Below, in pieces: positions 8,450 through 19,324 of a DNA stretch of 58,734 nt. The stretch comes from Clostridiaceae bacterium (GTDB taxonomy: Bacteria > Bacillota > Clostridia > Saccharofermentanales > DTU023). The position numbers were made by a program, and so were the translations under genes. The stretch spans positions 1-58,734 of the forward strand of contig JAAYRL010000044.1 in NCBI GenBank assembly GCA_012518795.1. The letters run 5' to 3'. Position 1 is the stretch's first letter; every line of letters starts with the position of its first letter. The notes below the pieces were generated by a model, which had not been told where the DNA came from, did not search any database, and saw only the letters and a list, made by a program, of their open reading frames with translations.

Positions 8450-10033
8450 TCATTGCCTTCTTTCTTGTTTTGATATCAACCATATAATTAAAAATGTAAT
8501 TGCTAAGCCCAGATAAGTTATGCTGAGAATGGGATTGGCATTAATTGCAAGTTTATTTGCGTGAATTAAACCAAAAAAGGAGAATACTGTCGTAACGAAA
8601 AAGAAAGCTGATGTTTTGAGCCATTTGTGGTCGATAATCAGGCATAGAATTGACGCATATAAAATTGCTGTGGTCATTGCTCCTTGGGCAAGTGTAATGA
8701 ATCCTTCAGCATAACCTGCTTCTGCCAGTTTTGTCATCAGAATTGATGTAGAACTGTCATTTATATTAGTTAAACTATCTGACGTTTGTTCATTGAGTAA
8801 ATTCGAACTGTTTTCTGCAAAATTTCCCAGTACATCGACGATTGAAAGCACTTTATTATTAACTAATTCAAAAAGTGGTATCGCAACACCTAGCATCATG
8901 GCTCCATAATAGCGTTTGCGTCCTGATGCGAATGCTCCTGCACCGGACACTATTCCTATGTAGATGAGCATAACTAATGAAGCACTGACCGGAATTATCG
9001 AGGCGACTACAGCAACTAATCCCGTTAAAGACAAAATTAGATGTATTATGCCTGAAAATAGCGAATAACTTGCACCGGCTTCTGCCTTTTTCCAAGCAGG
9101 ATGTCCCCAATAATAATTTAACAGAAAAGGATTACCCAATAATGTTCCTATTAAATTACTCAGAGAAAGACCGACTAAAGCTGTACGTGCCGGATAAATC
9201 TCTTTACTCTCTTCAGCTTGAGAAAATGCTTGCATATCTGCAGTTAATTCTGCAAGTAAATATGCTAAAATTAACGGTAAATAGTTTAATGAAAATTGCA
9301 AAGATTCGCTTGTAAAAAGACCAAATTGAAAACTCGGCAGATACAAATTCAGGTTTGTAAATGATTCTCTCAGATCATCAATTTGCATTACTCCGCTTAT
9401 CCAAGCAATAATTGTACCTATTCCGATTGCTATTAAAGCAGGAGTACCTATTTTCGGTTTTATTTCTCCAAAGTAAAAAGTAAATAAAATAAATAGTGTT
9501 GGTATTACCACCCAAGGAGTTGTAAATGCTTCTCCCATCGGCGAAAGAATCATCCAAGTCAAAGCTCCACCAACAGTTGCACCCATCAATGCCTCTCGCG
9601 GAATAAATTTAAATACAAAACTGAAAATAAATGATAAAACCAGTTGTAAGATAGAATATATAAGCGAAACTCCGAGCGTTACCGACCAGGCAAATATGGG
9701 ATCTTGACTGACAAAATAAGTAGGCAACATAATAGCATTTAACCAAACAAAAAGTAAGGTTCCTGAAATGCCACCAAATAGAGCTGTTATATCCTTATTC
9801 TGATTTTTTTTACCCAGACTTCTGGCAAATAATGTATTAAATAAAGAAAAGATAAATACCGTAAGACCGGTAGCCGCCACAACCTTTTCAAAAACCAGTT
9901 GTTCCGGCATATTCAGGATACCAATCATAATTGGAACAGCAATGATTATTTTACCAAAACTGTCAAAAAATGTACCCAGAGCGGCATCTATATCCCCTTT
10001 TTTAAACCAAGGGATTTTTATTTCCTTATTCAT
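8450..10033 (-). CDS. NCS2-like (xanthine/uracil-type) permease
   Basis: A 527-residue polytopic membrane protein with about 12-14 hydrophobic helices. The N-terminus IPWFKKGDIDAALGTFFDSF and the following GILNMP segment resemble a branch of nucleobase:cation symporter-2 permeases. Internal helices carry the Gly-rich SGTLLFVWLNAIMLPTY and the polar-helix pair typical of the fold. An acidic stretch (LLAELTADMQAFSQAEESKE) lies mid-protein. The likely function is uptake of a purine or pyrimidine base, but this branch is poorly characterised. It lies 51 bp after the HPr gene, and that gap contains a copy of the HPr gene's own tail. Confidence 0.6.
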   Translation of the reverse strand: MNKEIKIPWFKKGDIDAALGTFFDSFGKIIIAVPIMIGILNMPEQLVFEKVVAATGLTVFIFSLFNTLFARSLGKKNQNKDITALFGGISGTLLFVWLNAIMLPTYFVSQDPIFAWSVTLGVSLIYSILQLVLSFIFSFVFKFIPREALMGATVGGALTWMILSPMGEAFTTPWVVIPTLFILFTFYFGEIKPKIGTPALIAIGIGTIIAWISGVMQIDDLRESFTNLNLYLPSFQFGLFTSESLQFSLNYLPLILAYLLAELTADMQAFSQAEESKEIYPARTALVGLSLSNLIGTLLGNPFLLNYYWGHPAWKKAEAGASYSLFSGIIHLILSLTGLVAVVASIIPVSASLVMLIYIGIVSGAGAFASGRKRYYGAMMLGVAIPLFELVNNKVLSIVDVLGNFAENSSNLLNEQTSDSLTNINDSSTSILMTKLAEAGYAEGFITLAQGAMTTAILYASILCLIIDHKWLKTSAFFFVTTVFSFFGLIHANKLAINANPILSITYLGLAITFLIIWLISKQERRQ

Positions 10034-10049
10034 TCTATATGTTTTTCTA

Positions 10050-10101
10050 AATTAATTATTATTTAAAAATTTCTAAATTAATTATTATTTAAAAATTTCG
10101 T
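10050..10101. repeat. 26-bp tandem duplication spanning the HPr stop codon
   Basis: Two back-to-back 26-bp copies (10050-10075 and 10076-10101) contain the string TAATTATTATTTAAAAATT. The right copy includes the last codons and stop of the HPr gene. The left copy is a non-coding duplicate in the gap before the NCS2 gene. It is one of many short tandem duplications in this genome. Confidence 0.8.
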
Positions 10102-10378
10102 CTAAAGAAATCATTTCTTCATCAAAACCGCCATTAATCATATCTTCAATTTTTTTCAGATCTTCAACTTCATTTGGCCCTTCGACTTGAATCAAAATTT
10201 CTGATCCTTGCTTGATTCCTGCTCCTACTATCATCAATACACTTTTGGGATTTATATGTTTATCTTTAAAAATAATTTTAATTTCCGAATCCATTCTGGC
10301 ACATAATTGTGAAAGCTCTGTTGCCGGTCTTAAGTGCAGTCCCGTTTTATTCCTTACATAAATTGTTGATTCAACCAT
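10085..10378 (-). CDS. HPr-family phosphocarrier protein
   Basis: A 97-residue HPr. The phosphorylation site is NKTGLHLRPATEL with His at position 15, the residue phosphorylated by PEP via Enzyme I. The regulatory site is NPKSVLMIVGAGI with Ser at position 46, the HPr-kinase target in low-GC Gram-positives. Both residues are present, so PTS transfer and CcpA-type signalling are both possible. The C-terminus is about 10 residues longer than usual (DEEMISLDEIFK). It has a strong AAGGAG ribosome site. No ptsI or PTS permease lies nearby; the next gene is a nucleobase-type permease, an unusual setting for HPr. Confidence 0.9.
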   Translation of the reverse strand: MVESTIYVRNKTGLHLRPATELSQLCARMDSEIKIIFKDKHINPKSVLMIVGAGIKQGSEILIQVEGPNEVEDLKKIEDMINGGFDEEMISLDEIFK

Positions 10379-10693
10379 GTTTTTTTCTCCTTTCTAGGAA
10401 CAAAAATTAGTATTTTAAAAAGATAATGCAGATAATGCATATTATACATGATTTATCATTCAGATGATTCAATTATTAATCGGATTTTTTGTGATATTCT
10501 CTCACTTTATTGCTTTTGAATGTTCTATTCTTTTGAATATTCTATTATTTTGAATCGTGCAACATTTATAAGAGAATCATTTGTTGTTTTTTTATATGAT
10601 TATAAATAACATAATCAATATAATAAATCATTTCTTCGGTAGAATTTTATTAGATGGTATAATTATTAAGAAATAAATTATGGAGGTTTGATT
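10379..10693. promoter_or_regulatory. Divergent promoter region between HPr and nitroreductase genes
   Basis: This 315-bp AT-rich gap separates the leftward HPr gene from the rightward nitroreductase gene and has no ORF of note. A TATAAT at 10658-10663 with a poor -35 (TTCGGT at 17-bp spacing) precedes the nitroreductase ribosome site. A TATAAT also reads leftward near 10440. Both are plausible but unproven -10 elements. Confidence 0.4.
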
Positions 10694-11236
10694 ATGGACG
10701 TTATATCCGCCATTAAAAAAAGGAGTAGTTGTCGTGATTTTAAAAAAACACAAATTAAAAATGAAGATTTAAATCTTTTGATGGATGCAGCATTAGCTTC
10801 GCCTACTGCAATTAATTTGCAAGATTTAAAGATCAATGTCGTTCAAGATGCAAATCTAATTCATGATATTTCTCAAGAATGTTTTCGTTTAATGGATGAA
10901 AAAGTAAAGAAAAGAATGCAAGATAGAAAAGCAGATAGTATTTTTTATAATGCACCAACTGTTTTCATTTTGAGCTCACCGAAAACTATTTATTCTGATT
11001 TGAATGCAGGGATTGTTGCACAAAGTCTTTGCATAGCAGCAGAATCTCTAGGCCTTGCTTCATGTATTATCGGGATGGCTGCGCCTGCTTTTGCAAAAAC
11101 CAATCCCAATAATTTAAAAAACCGTTTAGATATGGCTGATGATGAATGTTTCTGTGTTTCAGTAGCCATTGGCTATGCTAATTCAAAAAAACTGCCACAT
11201 GAATTTAATTACAATCAAATAAGAGGATTTTTTTAA
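10694..11236 (+). CDS. Nitroreductase-family flavoprotein
   Basis: A 180-residue NAD(P)H-dependent, FMN-binding nitroreductase-fold protein. The N-terminal FMN site is KKRSSCRDFKKTQIK, where the family usually has RRSVRxF. It is followed by LMDAALASPTAINLQDLK for the phosphate and isoalloxazine pocket. The C-terminal core is AAESLGLASCIIGMA. Substrates cannot be inferred. The start is ATG at 10694 with GGAGG 7 bp upstream; an in-frame TTG two codons earlier is less likely. It is the only plus-strand gene between 1 and 23.7 kb. It converges on parB, and a strong terminator lies between them. Confidence 0.85.
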   Translation: MDVISAIKKRSSCRDFKKTQIKNEDLNLLMDAALASPTAINLQDLKINVVQDANLIHDISQECFRLMDEKVKKRMQDRKADSIFYNAPTVFILSSPKTIYSDLNAGIVAQSLCIAAESLGLASCIIGMAAPAFAKTNPNNLKNRLDMADDECFCVSVAIGYANSKKLPHEFNYNQIRGFF

Positions 11237-11308
11237 ATTTATTTAATCTAAGTATTCAAGCCTTTTTTGCACTTAATATTAAAAAATATCATCTAATACT
11301 AAAAACAT

Positions 11309-11352
11309 CGCCTCAAAGAGAACAATTGTTCTTCTTGAGGCGCTTTCTTTTT
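11309..11352. terminator. Bidirectional terminator between nitroreductase and parB
   Basis: CGCCTCAA (11309-11316) pairs with TTGAGGCG (11335-11342). The interior is a second near-palindrome around AGAACAATTGTTCT. A T-rich tract (CTTTCTTTTT) follows on the plus strand, and a weaker T tract follows leftward. It can end both convergent transcripts. Confidence 0.85.
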
Positions 11353-11420
11353 ATGCAAATTTTTAAAAGGTATATGTTTTATTGTAAGTAATCATTTCGA
11401 AGCTATATAGATTCTCTATA

Positions 11421-12314
11421 TTATTTTTCAGATAAAATATCAATAAGCCTGTTTAGTTCTTCATTATTGTTATATGGAATTATAATTTGTCCTCTACCCG
11501 AACGATCTTTTAATTTTACTTTTGTTCCCAGAGATTTCGAAAGATCGGTTTCAACTTTCTTGATACTTAATTCATATTCAAGATCTTTTTTCTTTTTGGG
11601 TTTAGATTTAAGTACCGGTTCATTGATCCTTTTTACATAATCTTCCGTTTCTCTAACACTTAGACCGTTTGCAATTATTAGTTCACATGTATTTATTTGA
11701 TCTTCAATCCGAGAAAGAGATAATAAGCATCTTGCATGTCCTGCTGAAATATTTCCGGAAGCTAGTTCTTTTAGAATTTCTTCAGGTAAATTTCTTAATC
11801 GAAGAGTATTAGCTACAGCTGATCTACTTTTACCTAAAGTATTAGCTAATTCTTCTTGTGTCATATTATATTGAGTCATCAATTCATGAAATGCATTTGT
11901 TTCTTCTACAGGATTTAAATTTTCTCTTTGAATGTTTTCAATAATTGAATGTTGTAAAATCAGATGATCCTCAACGTTTCTAATTATTGCCGGTACGGTT
12001 TTTAAACCGGCAATTCTAGCAGCTCGCCAACGTCTTTCTCCGGCAATGATTATATAATGGTTCAAATTCTCTTTAAAGGTAACAATGATTGGTTGAAGAA
12101 TCCCATGTTGTTCAATTGATTGAGCAAGTTCTTCCAGTTTTTCCTGATCAAATTCTTGCCTTGGTTGATCTTTATTAGGACTAATTTCTTCTAAATCTAA
12201 TTCAATTATTTTTTCTGTACTTTGTGAAGCTTGTTGAAATTGTTTTTCGGTTTGCCCTAATAAAGCCCCTAATCCTTTACCGAGTCCTGTTTGTTTTTTG
12301 TTTTTTGCTGACAT
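11421..12314 (-). CDS. parB: ParB/Spo0J chromosome-partitioning protein
   Basis: A 297-residue ParB. The N-terminus GLGKGLGALLG is the typical ParA-interacting peptide. The CTP-binding ParB_N domain carries IIAGERRWRAARIAGL and ENIQRENLNPVEE. A helix-turn-helix (MTQEELANTLGKSRSAVANT) reads parS, and a C-terminal dimerisation domain follows a Lys-rich linker (KSKPKKKKDL). ParB loads at parS as a CTP-gated sliding clamp and spreads. It is downstream of parA (83-bp gap) with its own strong AGGAG site. Unlike many Bacillota, parAB here follows gyrB rather than lying on the rpmH/gidB side of dnaA. Confidence 0.95.
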   Translation of the reverse strand: MSAKNKKQTGLGKGLGALLGQTEKQFQQASQSTEKIIELDLEEISPNKDQPRQEFDQEKLEELAQSIEQHGILQPIIVTFKENLNHYIIIAGERRWRAARIAGLKTVPAIIRNVEDHLILQHSIIENIQRENLNPVEETNAFHELMTQYNMTQEELANTLGKSRSAVANTLRLRNLPEEILKELASGNISAGHARCLLSLSRIEDQINTCELIIANGLSVRETEDYVKRINEPVLKSKPKKKKDLEYELSIKKVETDLSKSLGTKVKLKDRSGRGQIIIPYNNNEELNRLIDILSEK

Positions 12315-12397
12315 TAACTTTCTCCTGTATCTGTCTTAATCCTATTTTGTAATATTGAGCAAATGTATCTAACACGCTTTGGATAATCTAGTTTGCA

Positions 12398-13180
12398 TCA
12401 TCCAAAAATATTTCGAGGTTTATTTTTAACTCTTTTGACTACTTCTTTAGCCAATGCTTTATAACTTCTTGCTCCTTTAGACCATTTATCATGTTCTTGA
12501 ATTGGCAAACCAAAACTAGGTGCCTCACTTAACCTGACATTCCGCGGTATCACGGTGTTAAAAACTAAATCGCTGAAGAAATTATTAATTTCATTTGCAA
12601 CCTGATGTGATAATTGTGTTCTTGTATCAAACATCGTAACTAAAACACCCAACACAAATAATTCCGGATTTAAATTTTCATGAATCATTCTAATGGTATC
12701 AAGTAATTGACTCAAACCTTCCAATGCGTAATACTCAGCTTGAATTGGTATTATTAAAGAATCAGATGCAGTTAGTGCATTTACAGTTAACAATCCTAAA
12801 GAAGGTGGACAATCAATCATAACTATCTCGTATTCTTGTTTTATTGACTCTAAGGCTTGTTTAAGAATTGTTTCACGTGAAACAATTGAAACTAATTCAA
12901 CTTCAGCACCTGCCAAATCAATGTTTGAAGGTATTAAATCAAGGTTTTTTCTAACATCCTTCAACACAGTTTCTTCAATTGGTTTTTGGTTAATAATGGT
13001 ATCATAAATGGTTGCTTCTTGTGCGTTTTTGTCAAAACCAAAACTTGAAGTTGTGTTTCCTTGTGGATCGAGATCTATTAGCAGTGTTTTCTGTTTGATT
13101 CTGGCTAAATTATCTGCCAGATTTACAGCTGTAGTCGTTTTACCAACACCGCCTTTTTGATTTACTATTGAAATAATCAT
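12398..13180 (-). CDS. parA: ParA/Soj partitioning ATPase
   Basis: A 260-residue deviant-Walker ATPase. The P-loop is NQKGGVGKTTTAVNLADNLA, with the signature first Lys of KGGVGK. Walker A' is TLLIDLDPQGNTTSSFG, and Walker B is YEIVMIDCPPSLGLLTVNAL. Soj-type proteins bind DNA as ATP dimers, drive origin segregation with ParB, and regulate DnaA as monomers. It has a strong AGGAG site and one parS sequence within its coding region. The transcript with parB probably starts in the repeat-rich 518-bp gap before gyrB. Confidence 0.95.
   Translation of the reverse strand: MIISIVNQKGGVGKTTTAVNLADNLARIKQKTLLIDLDPQGNTTSSFGFDKNAQEATIYDTIINQKPIEETVLKDVRKNLDLIPSNIDLAGAEVELVSIVSRETILKQALESIKQEYEIVMIDCPPSLGLLTVNALTASDSLIIPIQAEYYALEGLSQLLDTIRMIHENLNPELFVLGVLVTMFDTRTQLSHQVANEINNFFSDLVFNTVIPRNVRLSEAPSFGLPIQEHDKWSKGARSYKALAKEVVKRVKNKPRNIFG
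12869..12884. promoter_or_regulatory. parS site inside parA
   Basis: A perfect 16-bp parS palindrome, TGTTTCACGTGAAACA, matching the Bacillota consensus TGTTNCACGTGAAACA, in the coding sequence of parA. It is a ParB loading site. Confidence 0.95.
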
Positions 13181-13308
13181 AAAAATACTCCTGAGAAAGA
13201 ATTTTTTGATTTAGGTGAAATCTCTTTAGTTTTCTAACTAACATATTTAATTCTAACAGAATTAATTTCTATTATCTTTAAATTTTTTGGTAAACACTAA
13301 TAAAAAAT

Positions 13309-13440
13309 GGAAAATTCCAAATCAATATATCATTCTGAATGGTTTTGTATTTGCAAAATCTCAAATTAATTTATCATTCTGAATGTTTTTGTATTTGGAA
13401 AATCTCAAATCAATATATCATTTTGAATGTTTTGCAAATG
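13309..13440. repeat. Three tandem 44-bp repeats upstream of parA
   Basis: Units at 13309-13352, 13353-13396 and 13397-13440 share the core ATATCATTCTGAATG and differ at a few positions each. They lie in the 518-bp gap between parA and gyrB, 40 bp from a parS site and about 130 bp upstream of the parA start. The 44-bp period is close to four helical turns. They could bind a regulator of parAB, be origin-linked, or be chance tandem duplication. The rest of the gap holds the parS site, the gyrB terminator and copies of the gyrB tail. Confidence 0.85.
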
Positions 13441-13479
13441 ATTTTATTTGTCTATTATATGAAAATATGAAAGCTGAAT

Positions 13480-13495
13480 TGTTTCACGTGAAACA
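13480..13495. promoter_or_regulatory. parS site between parA and gyrB
   Basis: A second perfect TGTTTCACGTGAAACA, about 300 bp upstream of the parA start and immediately next to the gyrB terminator hairpin. Two perfect copies 611 bp apart mark this as an origin-proximal ParB loading zone. Confidence 0.95.
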
Positions 13496-13524
13496 AAAAC
13501 CACCCTAATGTTGTTTTAGGGTGG
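13494..13524 (-). terminator. gyrB transcription terminator
   Basis: On the minus strand CCACCCTAA pairs with TTAGGGTGG (13500-13508 with 13516-13524), a 9-bp stem followed by TTTTTGTTT. It lies about 175 bp past the gyrB stop, so the dnaA-gyrB transcripts should end before parA. Confidence 0.85.
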
Positions 13525-13555
13525 TAAATGATATTTTTTTTGATATTCTAACTTT

Positions 13556-15912
<2,357 letters not shown>

Positions 15913-15983
15913 TCAAAACCTTTAGGACCTTTCTTTTAAAACATCTTTCTATCTACATAATCTACATAATATATAATATTATA

Positions 15984-16250
15984 TTATTTCACTAAAAAGA
16001 ACTTATGTTTGTTTTGACACGAGCGTGAAACGATCGTTTTTGCAGAGATAGGTGAGAGATAAATTCTATCAAGAGTCACGATAAAAGATCTCGGTATATC
16101 AGGTGAAACAATGTCCAACTTGCCAAGTTGTTCTTGTTTACTCAAAAAATTTTTTGTATCTGTTCCGTATGTTGTAGTTTGATCTAAATCAAAAATTCCC
16201 ACAATCCATTTATCGGAAAGAGTGTACTCGCCACCAATGTGAATGTACAA
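15984..16250 (-). CDS. remB: RemB/DUF370 extracellular-matrix regulator family protein
   Basis: An 88-residue member of DUF370. The N-terminus MYIHIGGEYTLSDKWIVGIF matches the family's M-Y-x-H-x-G-G start, followed by FDLDQTTT and DIPRSFIVT. The position between recF and gyrB is that of B. subtilis yaaB/remB. RemA-type relatives form rings that bind promoter DNA; the RemB role is less clear. I accept a TTG start at 16250 because GGAGG lies 5 bp upstream and it gives the exact family N-terminus. The C-terminus (SCQNKHKFFLVK) is about 8 residues longer than usual. Confidence 0.85.
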   Translation of the reverse strand: MYIHIGGEYTLSDKWIVGIFDLDQTTTYGTDTKNFLSKQEQLGKLDIVSPDIPRSFIVTLDRIYLSPISAKTIVSRSCQNKHKFFLVK

Positions 16251-16345
16251 TTCAACCTCCGCTTTATATTAATAATATTAAATTAAGAAAATGTAAAATT
16301 AATTCTGTTTTTCTCTATCATTTTATTTTAATTTTATTAATAATA

Positions 16346-17647
16346 TTATAGCAAATATTGGCGTTTAACGGTACCTTCGTGAACCTTGAAGAAGTTGATA
16401 TATGAGTGGTTTAAGTTCTCTTCAATAATATTTTTTGATTTATTTATGGTATTGTCTAAATTAGATGGTTTTTGTTTACCTGATAATTTCCCTTTATACT
16501 CAGGATAAATCTGTCCTAAATCCGTACAAGTTATAAAAACTTGATTATCTTCAAATGCAGAAAGCAAATGAGTTCTTCTTTTATCATCCAGCTCAGACAT
16601 CACATCGTCTAAGAGAAGGACCGGCTTTTGATTTGTTTCATTTTCAATAATTTGCAATTCTGCTAATTTTAGCGCCAATACTGCTGATCTTTGTTGTCCC
16701 TGTGAACCACGCTCTTTGAGCAAATTATTATCAACAATTAATTCAAGATCATCTCGATGTGAACCGTTTCCCGTACTTCCTCGTTGAATATCATCCTCTT
16801 GTTGGCGTTCAAAACGAAACATTAAGCTCTCATAAATTTGCTTTGGATCATGCTTTGGATCTACTCCGGGAACTGTTTTATAATTAATTTTGAGCTTTTC
16901 TTTTCCGTCAGAAATCTTTTCTAAAGCTTTTATCGCAAAGTCCTCTATTTGTAAAATATATTTATACCTTGTACTGATTATTTGTGCTGATATCTTAGCC
17001 AAATGTTCCGTCCATATGGTTAATTGCAGTAAATTAAAACGATAGATTTCAGGATCGTAAGCAGAATTGCTCATTCTTTTATCAAATTGCATATCTCTCA
17101 ATATTTTTAAGAGATTATTCCTTTGTTTGAGATATTGTTGATAAAGTTGCAAATTTTTAAAATATAATGGTTTTATTTGAGAAATTAATAGATCTAAAAA
17201 ACGCCTTCTGGCTGCGGGTCCTTCTTTAATTAACATTACATCTTCAGGTGCAAATATCACTGCATGGAAAAGACCTATTAAGTCACTAATTTTATCCTGT
17301 TTAAAACCACAATAATAAATATTTCTTTCAATTGTTGGAAATTTTTTATATTCAATCCTAATTTCTTCAAAAATCGCTTCATCTTCAGTTAGAGGTTTAT
17401 CTTCCGGAACATATTTATCTGACTCAAATTGAATTTCTACCTGATAAAAATCAGCACCATCTTTGATTAAATCATTATCCTTGCCTGTACGATGGGAACG
17501 GGCACAAGTACACAAATAAATTGCCTCGAGGATATTTGTTTTGCCTTGAGCGTTTTGTCCGACAAATACATTTGTTCCTGAAGCAATTTCAATCGTTTGT
17601 TCCGTATAATTACGAAAGTTTTTTAATTTAATTTGTTTAACTTTCAT
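16346..17647 (-). CDS. recF: RecF recombination mediator
   Basis: A 433-residue SMC-like ABC ATPase that loads RecA at gapped DNA. The N-terminus KQIKLKNFRNY is diagnostic. Walker A is VGQNAQGKTNILEAIYL, the signature is GSHRDDL followed by QGQQRSAVLALKLAELQ, and Walker B is VLLLDDVMSELDDKRR. It is about 60 residues longer than typical RecF, with the excess in a Lys/Asn-rich C-terminal tail after the D-loop domain. It lies 204 bp downstream of dnaN. The small RNA-binding S4 gene (yaaA) that usually sits here is absent. Confidence 0.95.
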   Translation of the reverse strand: MKVKQIKLKNFRNYTEQTIEIASGTNVFVGQNAQGKTNILEAIYLCTCARSHRTGKDNDLIKDGADFYQVEIQFESDKYVPEDKPLTEDEAIFEEIRIEYKKFPTIERNIYYCGFKQDKISDLIGLFHAVIFAPEDVMLIKEGPAARRRFLDLLISQIKPLYFKNLQLYQQYLKQRNNLLKILRDMQFDKRMSNSAYDPEIYRFNLLQLTIWTEHLAKISAQIISTRYKYILQIEDFAIKALEKISDGKEKLKINYKTVPGVDPKHDPKQIYESLMFRFERQQEDDIQRGSTGNGSHRDDLELIVDNNLLKERGSQGQQRSAVLALKLAELQIIENETNQKPVLLLDDVMSELDDKRRTHLLSAFEDNQVFITCTDLGQIYPEYKGKLSGKQKPSNLDNTINKSKNIIEENLNHSYINFFKVHEGTVKRQYLL

Positions 17648-17851
17648 CTATGATAAAATATCTTTTTTCAAACTTTTAAACTCAATATATAAAGATAAAA
17701 ATAAAGATAAAGATTTTTCTCTTTAATCTATTTAATTGCATATATTCATATATTCATTACACATAACTTAATATAAATCTCTGCTTTATATTATTTAGTA
17801 AACATAAATGATATTCCTTCATTAATATTACTTTTAAAAAATTAACAATAA

Positions 17852-18955
17852 TTATCTGCGTAAGGGGAGTACCAGATAAAGAAATTGTTCATCTTCTAAA
17901 GGTTTGATTAAACAAGGACCAAACGTTCCGGAAAATTCAAGATAAATATTTTCCACCGGAATATTGCGTAAAGCATCCAAAAAGTATTTTGGATTATAAT
18001 CCGCATCAATATTTTCTCCTTCTAAATTAATAGGAATTTCTTCATGAACTTCACCCAAATCTGTTTGTGATGAAATGACCAGAGTTTCTTTGTCTGTATT
18101 TTCTATGGTAACCGGGTAGCGTCTTTGTTCGACATTAATTACTAACGAAGCTCGATCAATGGCATTTAACATATCTTTAGTTCTCAACTTCACTTGACTC
18201 ATCACTTCGTTTGGCACAACTTTATTATAATCCATATATTCACCTTGCAATAATCTTGAAACAAGCTTTACTGCACCGGTATCAAATAATATATGATTAT
18301 GTGAAGGATAAATTTTAACCGGATTGTCAGTCGGATCCAATATTCCCGAAACTTCTTGCATCGCTTTTGCAGGAACAATAAAGGACATTGCTGGTAATTC
18401 TTCTTTAAATACTTCTCGTCTTATAGCCAAACGAAAACCATCAATAGCAATTAATTCAAGCTTATTATTATCTGCAACAACTTTTATTCCATTCAAAATC
18501 GGTCTGTTTTCATCTGAACTTGCCGCAAAAATGGTTTGATTTATCATATCTTTCAATACACGTTGAGAAACTTGCATCTGTTCAGCTTCTTCAACAATCG
18601 GAATCTTAGGATAATCATCTGCTTCGATTCCTTTAATCTTGAATTGTGCTTTTCCGCTTGTTATTTTAATTACATAATTTGCTTCTACTTCGAGATTTAC
18701 TATTTCTTCCGGCAGTTTTCTCACTATATCACCGATCATTTTCGCATTTAATACCACTTTTCCGGGAATTATTACATCTGTATCAATTTTACATTCAATT
18801 CCCGTTTCTAAATCATATCCGGTTATTGTTAAAGTATCACTTTCTGCTTCGAATAATAAACCATCGAGAATCGGCAGGGTAGAGCGGGTGGCTATAGCTT
18901 TTTGTGCCATAGAGATTGCATCGTTTAATAAATTTTTAGAGCAGATAAGTTTCAT
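17852..18955 (-). CDS. dnaN: DNA polymerase III beta subunit (sliding clamp)
   Basis: A 367-residue clamp with the normal three-domain length. It begins MKLICSKNLLNDAISMAQKA and continues with RSTLPILDGLLFEAES, both typical of domain 1. The C-terminus ends FLYLVLPLRR, corresponding to the conserved P-M/L-R-L/R tail that shapes the clamp-binding pocket. It has a strong GAAAGGAAAG ribosome site. It is separated from dnaA by 369 bp containing repeated 9-mers proposed as DnaA boxes. Confidence 0.95.
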   Translation of the reverse strand: MKLICSKNLLNDAISMAQKAIATRSTLPILDGLLFEAESDTLTITGYDLETGIECKIDTDVIIPGKVVLNAKMIGDIVRKLPEEIVNLEVEANYVIKITSGKAQFKIKGIEADDYPKIPIVEEAEQMQVSQRVLKDMINQTIFAASSDENRPILNGIKVVADNNKLELIAIDGFRLAIRREVFKEELPAMSFIVPAKAMQEVSGILDPTDNPVKIYPSHNHILFDTGAVKLVSRLLQGEYMDYNKVVPNEVMSQVKLRTKDMLNAIDRASLVINVEQRRYPVTIENTDKETLVISSQTDLGEVHEEIPINLEGENIDADYNPKYFLDALRNIPVENIYLEFSGTFGPCLIKPLEDEQFLYLVLPLRR

Positions 18956-19324
18956 ACACTTTCCTTTCTGATAAATAGTATTGATATTTTCTTATTAATT
19001 TAATAATTACTCATATTGTTAACAATTTGGTAATTTAACAAAAATAAAACTCTTTGTTTTATAAAATTTTTCTAACAATATTTATTATACTATTTACTTA
19101 ATTAGTATTCATCCTCTTATTATATACTGTTGATACTGTTAATAACTAACTTTAAACATTGGTTTAATAATCTTCTTGTATGTAAAGAACTATGTTAAAA
19201 GAGTGCCAATAACTTTTTTGTTTTTAACGTAATCAACATTCGAATTTTTATTAACAATTTTAAGTCTTTTTTCAACACTTAGTTTTTCACAAATGATGAT
19301 AGATTTGTGAAAAAATCTAGAAAA
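18956..19324. other. Candidate oriC segment between dnaA and dnaN
   Basis: A 369-bp AT-rich region with no gene. It contains TTATTAACA 9-mers exactly at 19137-19145 (minus orientation) and 19248-19256 (plus), plus near matches at 19017-19025 (palindromic TTGTTAACAA) and 19128-19136 (GTATCAACA, directly abutting the 19137 copy). I find no canonical TTATCCACA box. The arrangement, with box clusters on both sides of dnaA, mirrors the bipartite B. subtilis origin. The box identity is an inference; the positions of the 9-mers are direct. Confidence 0.6.
19283..19314. repeat. Perfect 12-bp inverted repeat just after dnaA
   Basis: TTTTTCACAAAT (19283-19294) pairs with ATTTGTGAAAAA (19303-19314) around an 8-nt loop, beginning about 10 nt after the dnaA stop. 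No T tract follows on the dnaA strand, so it is a poor intrinsic terminator. Each arm contains TTTTTCACA, two changes from a TTATNCACA DnaA box, in opposite orientations. Confidence 0.6.
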
